Assembly: GCA_026391355.1 (NCBI GenBank)
Contig: JAPLDH010000045.1
Coordinates: 105,620 to 169,619 of the forward strand
Source: Bacteroidota bacterium
GTDB lineage: Bacteria; Bacteroidota; Bacteroidia; Bacteroidales; FEN-979
Direction: 5' to 3'
Length of the DNA: 64,000 nt
The translations under genes were made by a program, and so were the position numbers. Shown here in pieces: positions 9,601-17,779 of this stretch (its first letter is position 1; every line of letters starts with the position of its first letter). The notes below the pieces were generated by a model. That model was not told the DNA's origin and did no database searches. It was given only the letters and a program-made list of their open reading frames with translations.

Positions 9601-9718
9601 GGCGTTGTTAATAATTAAACAATAAGTTCTATTTTTACGGCACCATCGAGTCTTTACGATTCATAATTTCCTCCTGACAAGTTTACTGTTCAATCAATTA
9701 CAACTAAATCCCATTCAC

Positions 9719-11068
9719 ATGAGAAAACTATTTGTACTCCCTGCAATCCTGTTAATACTTTTAGTAGCGGGATGTAAGAAGAAAAGCAACGACAGCCCAA
9801 CTGCAGACAGTGCTTATCACATCATTGTGATGTCTGACAACCATTACATGGATCCTTCGTTGCTGATCAAGGATGGTCCTAAATTTCAGACTTATCTTAT
9901 TGACAACGGAAAACTCTTGGTTGCAAGTGATGCAATCATGCGGGAATTTATTGGTGAAGTTCTGAATTCAAATCCAAGGCCCGACCTTGTTCTTATTCCC
10001 GGAGATCTTACCAAAGACGGGGAATTGGTTAGTCATCTGTCTGTTCATTTATACCTGGAACAATTGATTCAGGCCGGAATCAAAGTCAGGGTTATTGATG
10101 GTAATCATGACATCTACAATCCAAACTCGTATGTTTACGATGATTCAACTTATACAAGGGTTCCGAATATAGGTCCTAATGAGTTCAGATCAATATATTC
10201 AGATTGTGGATACAGCGATGCAATAGCTACCGATCCATATTCACTGAGTTATGTATCCGAACCTTTACCCAATCTCTGGCTCATCGTAATTGATGCATGC
10301 AAGTATGATTATTCAGTCGATAAACCCTATACTAACGGTGCTATCAGGCCGAATACCATGACCTGGATAAAAGCCCAATTGACCGAAGCTGCTAAGAGAG
10401 GAAAAACCGTTTTTGGTATGATGCATCATGCAATAGTAGAACATTTCCAGGCCGAAGATACGTTATTTAATGGTTTCCTTATAGATCATTGGGCTAATGA
10501 AGCCACTCAACTTATGAATGCAGGTTTAAAGATTATGTTTACGGGACATTTTCATGCTTCTGATATTTCAGAGGCAACAGGGGATGGAAAGTTCTTATAT
10601 GATATAAATACCGGTTCTATTGTTGTTTATCCTTGTTCATACAGAAGGATAACCTACATCAAGGATTCCGAATTAATTATAACCACAGATACGATAAAAA
10701 CCCCGGACTTTACATTATCACACATGGATCCAACGTTTTCAGATTACGCTAGAAGATTAACGCAGAGGGCTGGGGATACGATGTTTACATCAATGCTATA
10801 TTATCGCTATAATTTATACAAGGATTCGATACCTTTAGAAGCTGCCTGGCGTATTGGTCAACGAATGAGCAAAGCATTAATGGGTAATTTGGCTGGTGAT
10901 GAAAGTGAGCCTCAGACGGAATCCGATTCGATTTTAAAAGTAAACAACCGATGGAAGATTTGGTCGGATTCAGCCCAACTCAATTTTTTTACATATTGTC
11001 TTTGGAATGATTTACGACCACAAGATAATACTCTTACAATAGATTTAAAATCTGGCAACTCGCATTAA
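9719..11068 (+). CDS. Calcineurin-like metallophosphoesterase, lipoprotein
   Basis: 449 residues. The signal MRKLFVLPAILLILLVAGCK gives a lipoprotein with the cysteine at residue 19. The metallophosphoesterase motifs follow in order: SDNHY (near residue 39), GDLTKDGE, GNHD, MMHHA and GHFHASD, the metal ligands of a di-metal phosphohydrolase. The D-x-H motif reads D-N-H, as it does in a subset of these enzymes. The C-terminal 120 residues form an accessory region without a recognised domain. It probably acts at the outer membrane or in the periplasm on a phosphomonoester or diester. The substrate is not determinable. Codon use is more AT-rich than in mnmE. Confidence 0.85.
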   Translation: MRKLFVLPAILLILLVAGCKKKSNDSPTADSAYHIIVMSDNHYMDPSLLIKDGPKFQTYLIDNGKLLVASDAIMREFIGEVLNSNPRPDLVLIPGDLTKDGELVSHLSVHLYLEQLIQAGIKVRVIDGNHDIYNPNSYVYDDSTYTRVPNIGPNEFRSIYSDCGYSDAIATDPYSLSYVSEPLPNLWLIVIDACKYDYSVDKPYTNGAIRPNTMTWIKAQLTEAAKRGKTVFGMMHHAIVEHFQAEDTLFNGFLIDHWANEATQLMNAGLKIMFTGHFHASDISEATGDGKFLYDINTGSIVVYPCSYRRITYIKDSELIITTDTIKTPDFTLSHMDPTFSDYARRLTQRAGDTMFTSMLYYRYNLYKDSIPLEAAWRIGQRMSKALMGNLAGDESEPQTESDSILKVNNRWKIWSDSAQLNFFTYCLWNDLRPQDNTLTIDLKSGNSH

Positions 11069-11138
11069 AAATATATCAGCGTAACTTGTAACGCATAGCT
11101 AATCTGATGTCGCGGGTTACAGGTTTTCCTGTGCTGCT

Positions 11139-12104
11139 CTAATTCCCCGGGTGCGCTGCAAAATACTTACTGACCCTGTTCGCGGCATTTGCACGTAAAT
11201 TATAGTAGTAGAAAGCGTAATCATAGCCGTGGTAAACTCCCCGGTGAAAAACAGTGTTCATTTTGTACAATGCATCTTCATCCGCACTGCTGCATATCAG
11301 GACGCCCTTGGTGGCATCAATACGGGCGTCGGCGAACTGGGGCACCCGAACAAAACTGTTCGAACCATCCATTATATAGCCTCCTAATCCTTCAGAGGCT
11401 GCGGCATGTGTTGAATCGCGTTTCCAGTTGATCGGATTGATAACCAAACCAACCTGATTTCCAACGACCGGGTTCTCTCCGGTATCAACATCCGGAGCCT
11501 GGGTATTGTAAGAAATGATAACTCCAAAATCATCCGGTCCTGTCGCGAATCTGAGGTGGGTATTTGCGTCGAGGTAACTTTGTGTTACCGGGGTACCAAT
11601 CACGTAAGCAGCAATCATTCGTTGGTATACATCCGGGTGGAGTTTCATGTATCCGGATAACAAATGGATCAAAATGTTTGAACCTTGCGAGTGTCCGGCC
11701 AGAATAAATGGCCTGTTATTGTTGAAATGTTTGATATAATAATCGAAAGCAGCCGTTACATCCCCGGTTGGAATACCACCAATAAATGCCTCCTTCTCTT
11801 CCTGAGAAAGCCTCAAAACATAAGCGGCATCTGCCTGCCTGTAGAATGGTGCAAAAATATTCCCAATGGTATCAAAAGCGGTTGCCTGACAAGCAAGTTC
11901 AACCGGAGCATAGGTCAACATTTGCGGATTATCCATTTTGCAGACGGGATCAGTTCCTGTGTTTATCCAGACAGTCGGGTAGATATAAAAAACATCAACC
12001 TTTTTGATCACCAGAGGGTTTGAAAGCCAATGTGTGGGAACGGAGTAATCGACCGGAACGTCAGTATCCTTGGTGTTGTCATTTCTCGGGTAGTTCTCTT
12101 TCAT
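11139..12104 (-). CDS. DUF3089-family alpha/beta hydrolase
   Basis: 321 residues that match my recollection of the DUF3089 lipase-like family: an early KKVDVFYIYPTVW segment, the nucleophile elbow GHSQGSN with its serine, VIGTPVT, and a C-terminal NTVFHRGVYHGYDYAFYYYN. The fold is predicted to be alpha/beta hydrolase. No signal peptide is visible with this start, and members elsewhere are often exported, so a start further upstream was considered; the region upstream has no extended hydrophobic frame. It is convergent with the phosphoesterase gene. The substrate is unknown. Confidence 0.8.
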   Translation of the reverse strand: MKENYPRNDNTKDTDVPVDYSVPTHWLSNPLVIKKVDVFYIYPTVWINTGTDPVCKMDNPQMLTYAPVELACQATAFDTIGNIFAPFYRQADAAYVLRLSQEEKEAFIGGIPTGDVTAAFDYYIKHFNNNRPFILAGHSQGSNILIHLLSGYMKLHPDVYQRMIAAYVIGTPVTQSYLDANTHLRFATGPDDFGVIISYNTQAPDVDTGENPVVGNQVGLVINPINWKRDSTHAAASEGLGGYIMDGSNSFVRVPQFADARIDATKGVLICSSADEDALYKMNTVFHRGVYHGYDYAFYYYNLRANAANRVSKYFAAHPGN

Positions 12105-12221
12105 AGTTAACTTTTTTTATTATTCTTAACAAAAATAAGATTTTTATCATATGTTTAAACCCTTAAAAACAATAAAAGCAACAGGAATAGAGAACAAGGC
12201 AGTAATTTTTTCGGACAAGTT

Positions 12222-12264
12222 AATCTTCGTCACGCGTCACGTCCTTATGTCATATGTCACGATT
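12222..12264. repeat. GTCACG / GTGACG repeat block
   Basis: CGTCACGCGTCACGTCC followed by ATGTCATATGTCACG, in the divergent gap between the DUF3089 gene and the export operon. It is the same family as the blocks at 7820, 17676, 38038 and 40217. The rest of the 265-base gap is AT-rich with no other feature seen. Confidence 0.6.
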
Positions 12265-12369
12265 CTGATAATGTGTGAATGATGTAAATTATATTACTTA
12301 TTGTGTAACATTTACCTCAGGAAATGGGATCAACTTTGTTTCTGCATACAGATAGTATGCTTTTCAACT

Positions 12370-13449
12370 ATGAGATTCTATCCCTTCATTTCTATCCTGT
12401 TCATCGTTGTATCGTGTAAAACCGGTAACGAAAAAATCAGCCCTGTTGTTGAAAACATAACAGAATCAGTATATGCCTCAGGTATCGTAAAAAGTAAGAA
12501 TCAATACCAGGCTTTTTCAACTGTTAATGGATTGATCCAGGAAATATTTGTCAGTGAGGGAGATACCATTTCAGAAGGTGCTCCCCTCATGAAAGTGCTG
12601 AACGAATCTTCGAAACTGAATACCTATAATGCACGCCTTGCGGCCGACAATGCCGATATGTTCGTCAATACCGACAAACTGAACGAAGCAAAAGTGGCCA
12701 TTGGGACGGCCACGAGTAAGATGAAGAATGACTCCCTGCTTCTGTCGAGGCAAAGCAGCCTCTGGTCACAGGGTATTGGCAGCCGGGTTGATTTCGAGCA
12801 AAAGCAACTTGCCTATAAAAACTCGCTTGCCAATTACCAGGTTGCAGTTATTCACTATCGTGAATTGAAATGACAGATTGAATTTGCCGCGAAACAAACC
12901 CAGACAAACCTGAAGATAAGTTCCCTGCAAACGGGCGATTACTACATTAAAGCAGAAGCATCCGGCAGGGTTTATAAAATCCTGAAAGAGAAGGGGGAAT
13001 TGGTCAATATGCTAAACCCTGTGGCCATCATCGGTGATGCAACTAACTTTTTAATTGAAATGAAGGTTGATGAAAACGACATTGCCAGGATCCGCCAGGG
13101 TCAAAGGGTACTTTACACCATGGATAGTTACAAGGGCAAAGTATTTGAAGCACTGGTGGAAAAAATAGAACCGCTGATGGAAGAACAATCCAGGTCGTTT
13201 ACTGTCAAAGCTGTTTTTGTTACCAGGCCACCGACACTCTATCCAAACCTTTCCGTTGAAGCAAACATCGTCATTCAGGTAAAAGAAAAAGCACTAACCA
13301 TCCCCAGGAGTTACCTGGTTGGGGATTCAATGGTGAAATTGAGCAGCGGCAAAATGAGAAAAGTGGTCGTTGGTCTGAAGGATTATCAAAAAGTGGAGAT
13401 AAAAACAGGGCTTTCTGAAAGCGACAAAATAATGGAATCTGCCCGATGA
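12370..13449 (+). pseudogene. HlyD/RND-type periplasmic adaptor lipoprotein with in-frame TGA
   Basis: One reading frame of 1080 bases that would encode about 359 residues, interrupted once by TGA at 12871-12873. The start at 12370 (MRFYPFISILFIVVSCK) gives a lipoprotein signal with the box V-V-S-C. Before the stop are a lipoyl-like half-motif (VNGLIQEIFVSEGDTISEGA) and a coiled-coil hairpin. After it the same frame continues QIEFAAKQTQTNLKISSLQ, the second lipoyl half (YYIKAEASGRVYKILKEKGE), and the beta-barrel and membrane-proximal domains to 13449. A CGA (Arg) codon changed to TGA would explain it. The gene overlaps the permease start by 4 bases (ATGA). It is adaptor to the FtsX/ABC pair downstream. 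It may be non-functional, or read through. Confidence 0.85.
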
Positions 13450-14705
13450 ACCTCCGTTTGATTGTCAGAATTGCAAAATCGCTTCTGCTTGCCAGGTGGA
13501 AACAAACATTAGTGGCGGCAATCGGTGTAACCTTCAGCATCACGATGTTCATTGCATTGCTCAGTTTTATGTCGGGGCTCAATAATTTGCTTGATGGGCT
13601 GATGCTGAACCGGACGGCGCACATAAGAATATTCAATGAGGTAAAACCCAATATATATCAACCTGTCCGCATGCTTCATGAGTTTAGGGATTCCTATAAT
13701 TTCATCAGGTCGGTAAAAGCCGGAAGCAGCAGGCAGGAAATATACAATAGCGGGGCCATTATACATGTCCTGAAAAAGGATTTCCGGGTAAGGGGTGTTG
13801 CACCCAAAATAACGGCACCGGTATTTTTTAACGATGGAGCCATTGACATCACAGGCATAATATATGGGATAGATGTATCGGCTGAAAGCAATTTGTTTCA
13901 CTTTGGGGAGTATGTTGCAGGGTGCAACCCTCTCGATCTTAAGAATGTTTCCAACAGCATCATCCTTGGAGAGGGGCTGGCGACCAAATTAATGGCCGGT
14001 ATCGGTGATGTGGTGCAGGTGACGACTATTACCCAAGAGCAGTTTCCATTAAAGGTGGTGAGATTTTTCCAGTCTGGTGTTCAGGAACTGGATAAAGTAC
14101 AGAGCTTTGCCTCAATTTCTACAGTTCAAAAGATCCTGGGTAAGCCGAGTGATTACATCACTGATATCCAGGTAAAGCTTTATGACATAGACCAGGCGCC
14201 TGCTTTAGCGAAGGAATATGCGAACCTGTTCCAGGCTGATACCGAGGATATCCAGACTGCCAATGCACAATTTGAAACAGGTTCATTTGTAAGGACCCTT
14301 ATTTCGTACCTGGTTGGAATTACCCTGCTGATTGTGGCCGGGTTTGGCATTTACAATATTCTGAACATGATGATTTATGAAAAAATGGATTCCATTGCCA
14401 TTCTCAAAGCAACCGGGTTCTCAGGCAGGGATGTTAACCGGATTTTCATGACGATCGCATTAAGCATTGGATTATTCGGTGGATTGATGGGACTTCTCTT
14501 CGGATTCCTGTTTTCACTGGTGATTGATCAAATCCCATTTATCACGGCAGCGCTACCAACGGTTAAGACCTACCCGGTTGATTATAACCCGGTATTCTAT
14601 TTTATAGGTTCATCCTTTTCAATCGTAACGACCTACCTGGCAGGCTGGGCCCCGGCCCGGAAAGCAAGCAGGATTGATCCGGTCATCACCATAAGAGGCA
14701 AATAA
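13446..14705 (+). CDS. MacB/FtsX-type ABC transporter permease
   Basis: 419 residues with the MacB/LolC topology: one N-terminal membrane helix (about residues 17-42, TLVAAIGVTFSITMFIALLS), a large periplasmic domain, and three C-terminal helices (near 282-308, 335-362 and 382-405). The last cytoplasmic segment (APARKASRIDPVITIRG) is the typical FtsX end. It should transmit ATP hydrolysis mechanically to a substrate or lipoprotein in the envelope, with the HlyD-type adaptor upstream and the ATPase downstream. This gene is intact, while both partners carry a stop codon. No outer-membrane TolC-type gene is nearby. Confidence 0.88.
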   Translation: MNLRLIVRIAKSLLLARWKQTLVAAIGVTFSITMFIALLSFMSGLNNLLDGLMLNRTAHIRIFNEVKPNIYQPVRMLHEFRDSYNFIRSVKAGSSRQEIYNSGAIIHVLKKDFRVRGVAPKITAPVFFNDGAIDITGIIYGIDVSAESNLFHFGEYVAGCNPLDLKNVSNSIILGEGLATKLMAGIGDVVQVTTITQEQFPLKVVRFFQSGVQELDKVQSFASISTVQKILGKPSDYITDIQVKLYDIDQAPALAKEYANLFQADTEDIQTANAQFETGSFVRTLISYLVGITLLIVAGFGIYNILNMMIYEKMDSIAILKATGFSGRDVNRIFMTIALSIGLFGGLMGLLFGFLFSLVIDQIPFITAALPTVKTYPVDYNPVFYFIGSSFSIVTTYLAGWAPARKASRIDPVITIRGK

Positions 14706-14707
14706 TT

Positions 14708-15391
14708 ATGGACCCAGTTATCGTACTTCAAGCCAGTCACATCTAGAAAAAATTTCATGATCCGGTTGTTATCAAGGTATTGAACGATATATCTTTAACC
14801 ATTCAACAAGGAGAGTTTATATCCATCATTGGCAAATCGGGATGCGGTAAATCCACCCTGCTCTATATCTTATCTACTATGGATACGGATTATGAAGGAG
14901 ATCTTACGATAGACAGTGAGATCATGCGGGGCAAGAATGAGAATCAACTTGCCTTGGTTCGTAATAAAAAAATAGGATTTGTATTCCAGTTCCACTATTT
15001 GTTAAATGAATTCACAGCCCTGGAAAATGTGATGCTCCCGGGATTGAAACTGGGCTTGTTTCCGGAAGCTGAGGTAAAACAGCACGCACTGGAACAGTTT
15101 AAGAAACTGGATATTGAAAAACTGGCAGATAAGAGATCAAACCAATTGTCGGGTGGTGAAAAACAACGGGTGGCGATTGCCAGGGTCCTTATCAATAACC
15201 CGGCGATCATCATGTGCGACGAACCTACGGGGAACCTTGATAAAAAGAACAGTCTCATCGTTTTTAACATCTTTAAACAACTGGCTGAAGAGCATCATCA
15301 GACGTTGCTGGTCGTTACTCATGACGAGGATTTTGCAAAGAAAACCCACCGCACCATTGTGATGGAGGATGGGAGAATCATAAGACCGTGA
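14708..15391 (+). pseudogene. ABC transporter ATPase (MacB/LolD type) with in-frame TAG at codon 13
   Basis: The ATG at 14708 begins MDPVIVLQASHI, then TAG at 14744-14746, then KKFHDPVVIKVLNDISLTIQ and a complete ABC ATPase: Walker A GKSGCGKST, Q-loop FQFHYL, signature LSGGEKQR, Walker B MCDEPTGNLD and H-loop VTHDEDF. CAG (Gln) to TAG restores a normal LolD/MacB N-terminus (about 227 residues). Internal starts after the stop, such as TTG at 14780, would lose the A-loop region, so efficient expression is doubtful. The ATG lies just 2 bases after the permease stop. It is the second nonsense codon in this three-gene operon; no frameshift is seen. Confidence 0.87.
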
Positions 15392-15432
15392 CAAGGACGT
15401 GACGAAATTAGTCGTAAGTCGTAAGTTGTTAA
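15386..15432. repeat. Mixed GTGACG and AAGTCGTAAGT repeat block
   Basis: CGTGACAAGGACGTGACG is followed immediately by AGTCGTAAGTCGTAAGTTG, so members of two repeat families are joined in the gap between the convergent ABC ATPase and patatin genes. Confidence 0.6.
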
Positions 15433-16172
15433 TGCTGTAGAAGTTTCTTAGTGAAATCATAGCCGGTGTCAACTATTTCCCGGATCTTGTGAATATCGAA
15501 AAGCCCATATCCGTCTAATCCCTTTGGCTCGATGAATAAATAGCAACCATCAGAAGAACGGTTAATCTTTTCGCGAAAACTTAAATGTACTGCCCTGTCC
15601 ATAATATCATAAACACCCTCTCCGGGTTTAAATGATTTCACTGGATTGACATGAATGCAAACTACATCCTTCTTCTTATTCAGGAAGGGCTCAATTGGTA
15701 AATTATTAGACAACCCGCCGTCAACGAACGGAATACCATGAATTACCACAGGCGGAAACACTACAGGAATGGAACTGGAAGCAACAATGGCATCAATTAT
15801 ATTTCCATGATTGAAAATGTGCTGGGTTCCATCTGTAAAACTAGTTGCGGTCGCATAGAATGGGATTGGAAGATCTTCGAATCTTTTATAACGTAAGTTT
15901 TTCTGTAAAAATATCCTTATGTTTTTCATTGATATCAGGCCCATTTTAAACCCGTTCAGGGTGAGAATGTTTAAATTTAGTTTCTCAATGAAGATATCTG
16001 TAATCTCATCAGGTGAAAAACCATTTGCCAAAAATGCCCCGGCAATTGCACCAGAGCTAGTCCCTGAAATTTCAGAAGGATAAATACCGCTTTCCTGCAA
16101 TGCTTTCACCGCCCCTAAATGGGCAAAACCACGGCAACCTCCACCTGACAACACAAAGAGTCTCTTTTTCAT
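15429..16172 (-). CDS. Patatin-like phospholipase
   Basis: 247 residues containing the patatin catalytic elements: oxyanion loop SGGGCRGFAHLG near the N-terminus, nucleophile motif GTSSG (serine about residue 41), and the dyad aspartate in VDGGLSNNLPIEPF. The N-terminus starts directly at the fold with no signal peptide, so it is cytoplasmic, like RssA/YlbK-type enzymes. It would hydrolyse acyl esters of (phospho)lipids. Patatins also act as effectors in some anti-phage systems, but nothing next to this gene (no nucleotide cyclase) suggests that role here. Intact. Confidence 0.9.
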   Translation of the reverse strand: MKKRLFVLSGGGCRGFAHLGAVKALQESGIYPSEISGTSSGAIAGAFLANGFSPDEITDIFIEKLNLNILTLNGFKMGLISMKNIRIFLQKNLRYKRFEDLPIPFYATATSFTDGTQHIFNHGNIIDAIVASSSIPVVFPPVVIHGIPFVDGGLSNNLPIEPFLNKKKDVVCIHVNPVKSFKPGEGVYDIMDRAVHLSFREKINRSSDGCYLFIEPKGLDGYGLFDIHKIREIVDTGYDFTKKLLQH

Positions 16173-16270
16173 ATTTTAACGATAGGAATGAATGGATTTT
16201 TACATAATACCAAAGGTCAATATCAAAAAGCGTAAATGTGTTATATAATTTCGGAAGAAAATTATATAAT

Positions 16271-16362
16271 TCACACATCCCAGCCCCCATCCCTGCCCTT
16301 CCCCCTCCAAGGGGAAGGAAGTGTTAACTGTGTGATGTTTCTATCACGCGTTACGCGTTACC
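16271..16362. repeat. GC-rich CCTTCCCC...GGGGAAGG hairpin plus GTTACGCG unit
   Basis: CAGCCCCCATCCCTGCCCTT followed by CCCCCTCCAAGGGGAAGG is one copy of the element that is tandemly repeated at 22312-22612; CCTTCCCCCTCC and AAGGGGAAGG form a hairpin. It is followed by ATCACGCGTTACGCGTTACC of the GTGACG/GTTACG family. The block lies between the patatin start and the DUF4143 gene. Confidence 0.7.
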
Positions 16363-16365
16363 GGA

Positions 16366-17586
16366 TTACCAAAGAAAACCGAATAAGATCAGGGGGATGC
16401 CGGTTTTCGAACCAGGCTGTGTAAGCACCAGTTTTTCTTTGCCTTTAATTCCTTTAAATTGAGAAGCGCTTTTTCCGGCACCGCCGATTTCGATAATTAT
16501 TTTTCGGTTCTGAAAGAACAGAACATAGTCAGGCAATTTCTGCCCTCTAAGGCTTTTCAGATAGTTAACTGTGAGACCGCACCCGGAAATATGATGGATG
16601 AAAAATTCTTCACGAATGGCGCCGGTCAACCTGTCCTCGTCGGAACCCTGTGCCAGGTTCGACCTTAATGTTGGTACAAGCATGATTTTGGGTTCCGGCA
16701 AGACATTCGCCCCATATGGCAGAACTATTCTTAACAGGGATGTTGCCTCCATCATTCCAATGTATTGCTGGGCTTTGTATTTTGTGATCCCTGTATTCCG
16801 GGAGATGGAAGAATAGCTGCAACCTTCGATTCCGGATCTTGCAATGAACAACAGGACAGCCCGTATGGAATGTATATCCTCCTGCGATAATTTTCCAACC
16901 GTCAGCATATCTTTCTGAATAACCTTATCCACGGTCGATACGATGATGGATGATAATGGCGACTCAAGACAGGCAGGCAGTGCACCCAAAATCGAATAGT
17001 TCCTGAAGTCAGGTTCAAAAGAAAAGACTTTTTGGTATAGTTTTTTATGATCTGCCAGGATCTCTTCCAGCGTCAGGATGGGCAGATCTGTCTTTTTACT
17101 GAAGAGGAGATATTCCCGGAATGAAAAAAGCGGAAGGTGCTGAACCGTCAGCCTTCTTGAAAGATCATACCTCCCTTCCGACAGTTCAAGAGATGAGGAA
17201 GATGTAAAAATGATATGGATTTCCTGGAAATCAAAGATCTTTTTTAGCTGTCCCTGCCATTCCTTCAAAGCATGGATCTCATCGATCATAAGGTATTTTA
17301 TACCAAACGACTCCGCAAGGTGTGAAGAGAGATCAAAAAAATCGGTATCGGCAGGCAAAGTATCAGCACTCATGTAAAAGGCCTGATCGAGATCATTGGC
17401 AAGCTGCCGAAGCAGGATCGTCTTGCCCGTTCCCCGCAATCCAGCTATTCCAATCATTTGCCGCGTACCGGTCACCAGGTCCTTCAGATGCGGATAAAGA
17501 AATCGTTTTAACGGGTAATTTCTGGCCTGTTCTTTTGAAATCCGGTCCAGGTGAATCAACTCTTCTATCAATTTATTTTGTACCAT
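16366..17586 (-). CDS. AAA ATPase with DUF4143-type C-terminal nuclease-like domain
   Basis: 406 residues. An AAA/P-loop domain has Walker A GLRGTGKTILLRQL (about residue 49) and Walker B YLMIDEIHALKEW, followed by sensor FTSSSSLEL. Beyond a winged-helix region the C-terminal DUF4143-like domain has PDYVLFFQNRKIIIEIGGAGKS, resembling a PD-(D/E)xK nuclease core with D...E-I-G in place of E-x-K. This ATPase family is very common in Bacteroidota and archaea; its role is unclear and often guessed to be regulatory or toxin-like. The last codons run into a repeat block. The promoter region carries a 9-base inverted repeat described separately, which suggests autoregulation or a dedicated regulator. 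Confidence 0.82.
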   Translation of the reverse strand: MVQNKLIEELIHLDRISKEQARNYPLKRFLYPHLKDLVTGTRQMIGIAGLRGTGKTILLRQLANDLDQAFYMSADTLPADTDFFDLSSHLAESFGIKYLMIDEIHALKEWQGQLKKIFDFQEIHIIFTSSSSLELSEGRYDLSRRLTVQHLPLFSFREYLLFSKKTDLPILTLEEILADHKKLYQKVFSFEPDFRNYSILGALPACLESPLSSIIVSTVDKVIQKDMLTVGKLSQEDIHSIRAVLLFIARSGIEGCSYSSISRNTGITKYKAQQYIGMMEATSLLRIVLPYGANVLPEPKIMLVPTLRSNLAQGSDEDRLTGAIREEFFIHHISGCGLTVNYLKSLRGQKLPDYVLFFQNRKIIIEIGGAGKSASQFKGIKGKEKLVLTQPGSKTGIPLILFGFLW

Positions 17587-17604
17587 CCGGTTAATTTTTC
17601 ATTA

Positions 17605-17657
17605 CAAAGATATGCATTTTGGTAAATTTATTTTCAAAATGCAATACATTTTGGTAA
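17605..17657 (-). promoter_or_regulatory. Promoter with operator-like repeats for the DUF4143 ATPase gene
   Basis: Reading toward the gene, the -7 element TATCTTTG (17605-17612 on the minus strand) lies 18 bases upstream of the ATG. Next to it is a perfect inverted repeat TGCATTTTG (17613-17621) / CAAAATGCA (17635-17643) with a 13-base spacer. The string ATTTTGGTAAA occurs twice (17616-17626 and 17648-17657). TTTTG within the second inverted arm sits about 22 bases from the -7 and could serve as the -33. Repressor binding here would cover the promoter. Confidence 0.55.
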
Positions 17658-17675
17658 AAATGTTTTCAATCGGTA

Positions 17676-17735
17676 GAGAAGGCGTGACAGAAATCGTGAC
17701 GCGGAGGCGTGACGGGAATGCATGACAAGAGGCCC
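17676..17735. repeat. GCGTGACGG repeat block
   Basis: GGCGTGACAGAAATCGTGACG, GGAGGCGTGACGGGAATGC and CATGACAAGAGG are spaced GTGACG units in the gap between the DUF4143 ATPase and the end of the large NACHT gene. Confidence 0.6.
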
Positions 17736-17779
17736 TCCATTATTCGCAGAACCCGGAGGTGTCTTCCTGCATGCAAAAA

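Noticed and set aside
12370-15391. Genetic code reassignment of a stop codon to explain the interrupted genes
   Set aside because: Both TGA and TAG are involved, while other genes of the window end normally with TGA, TAG and TAA.
15429-16172. Patatin as a CBASS-type effector
   Set aside because: No cyclic nucleotide synthase or associated genes are next to it.
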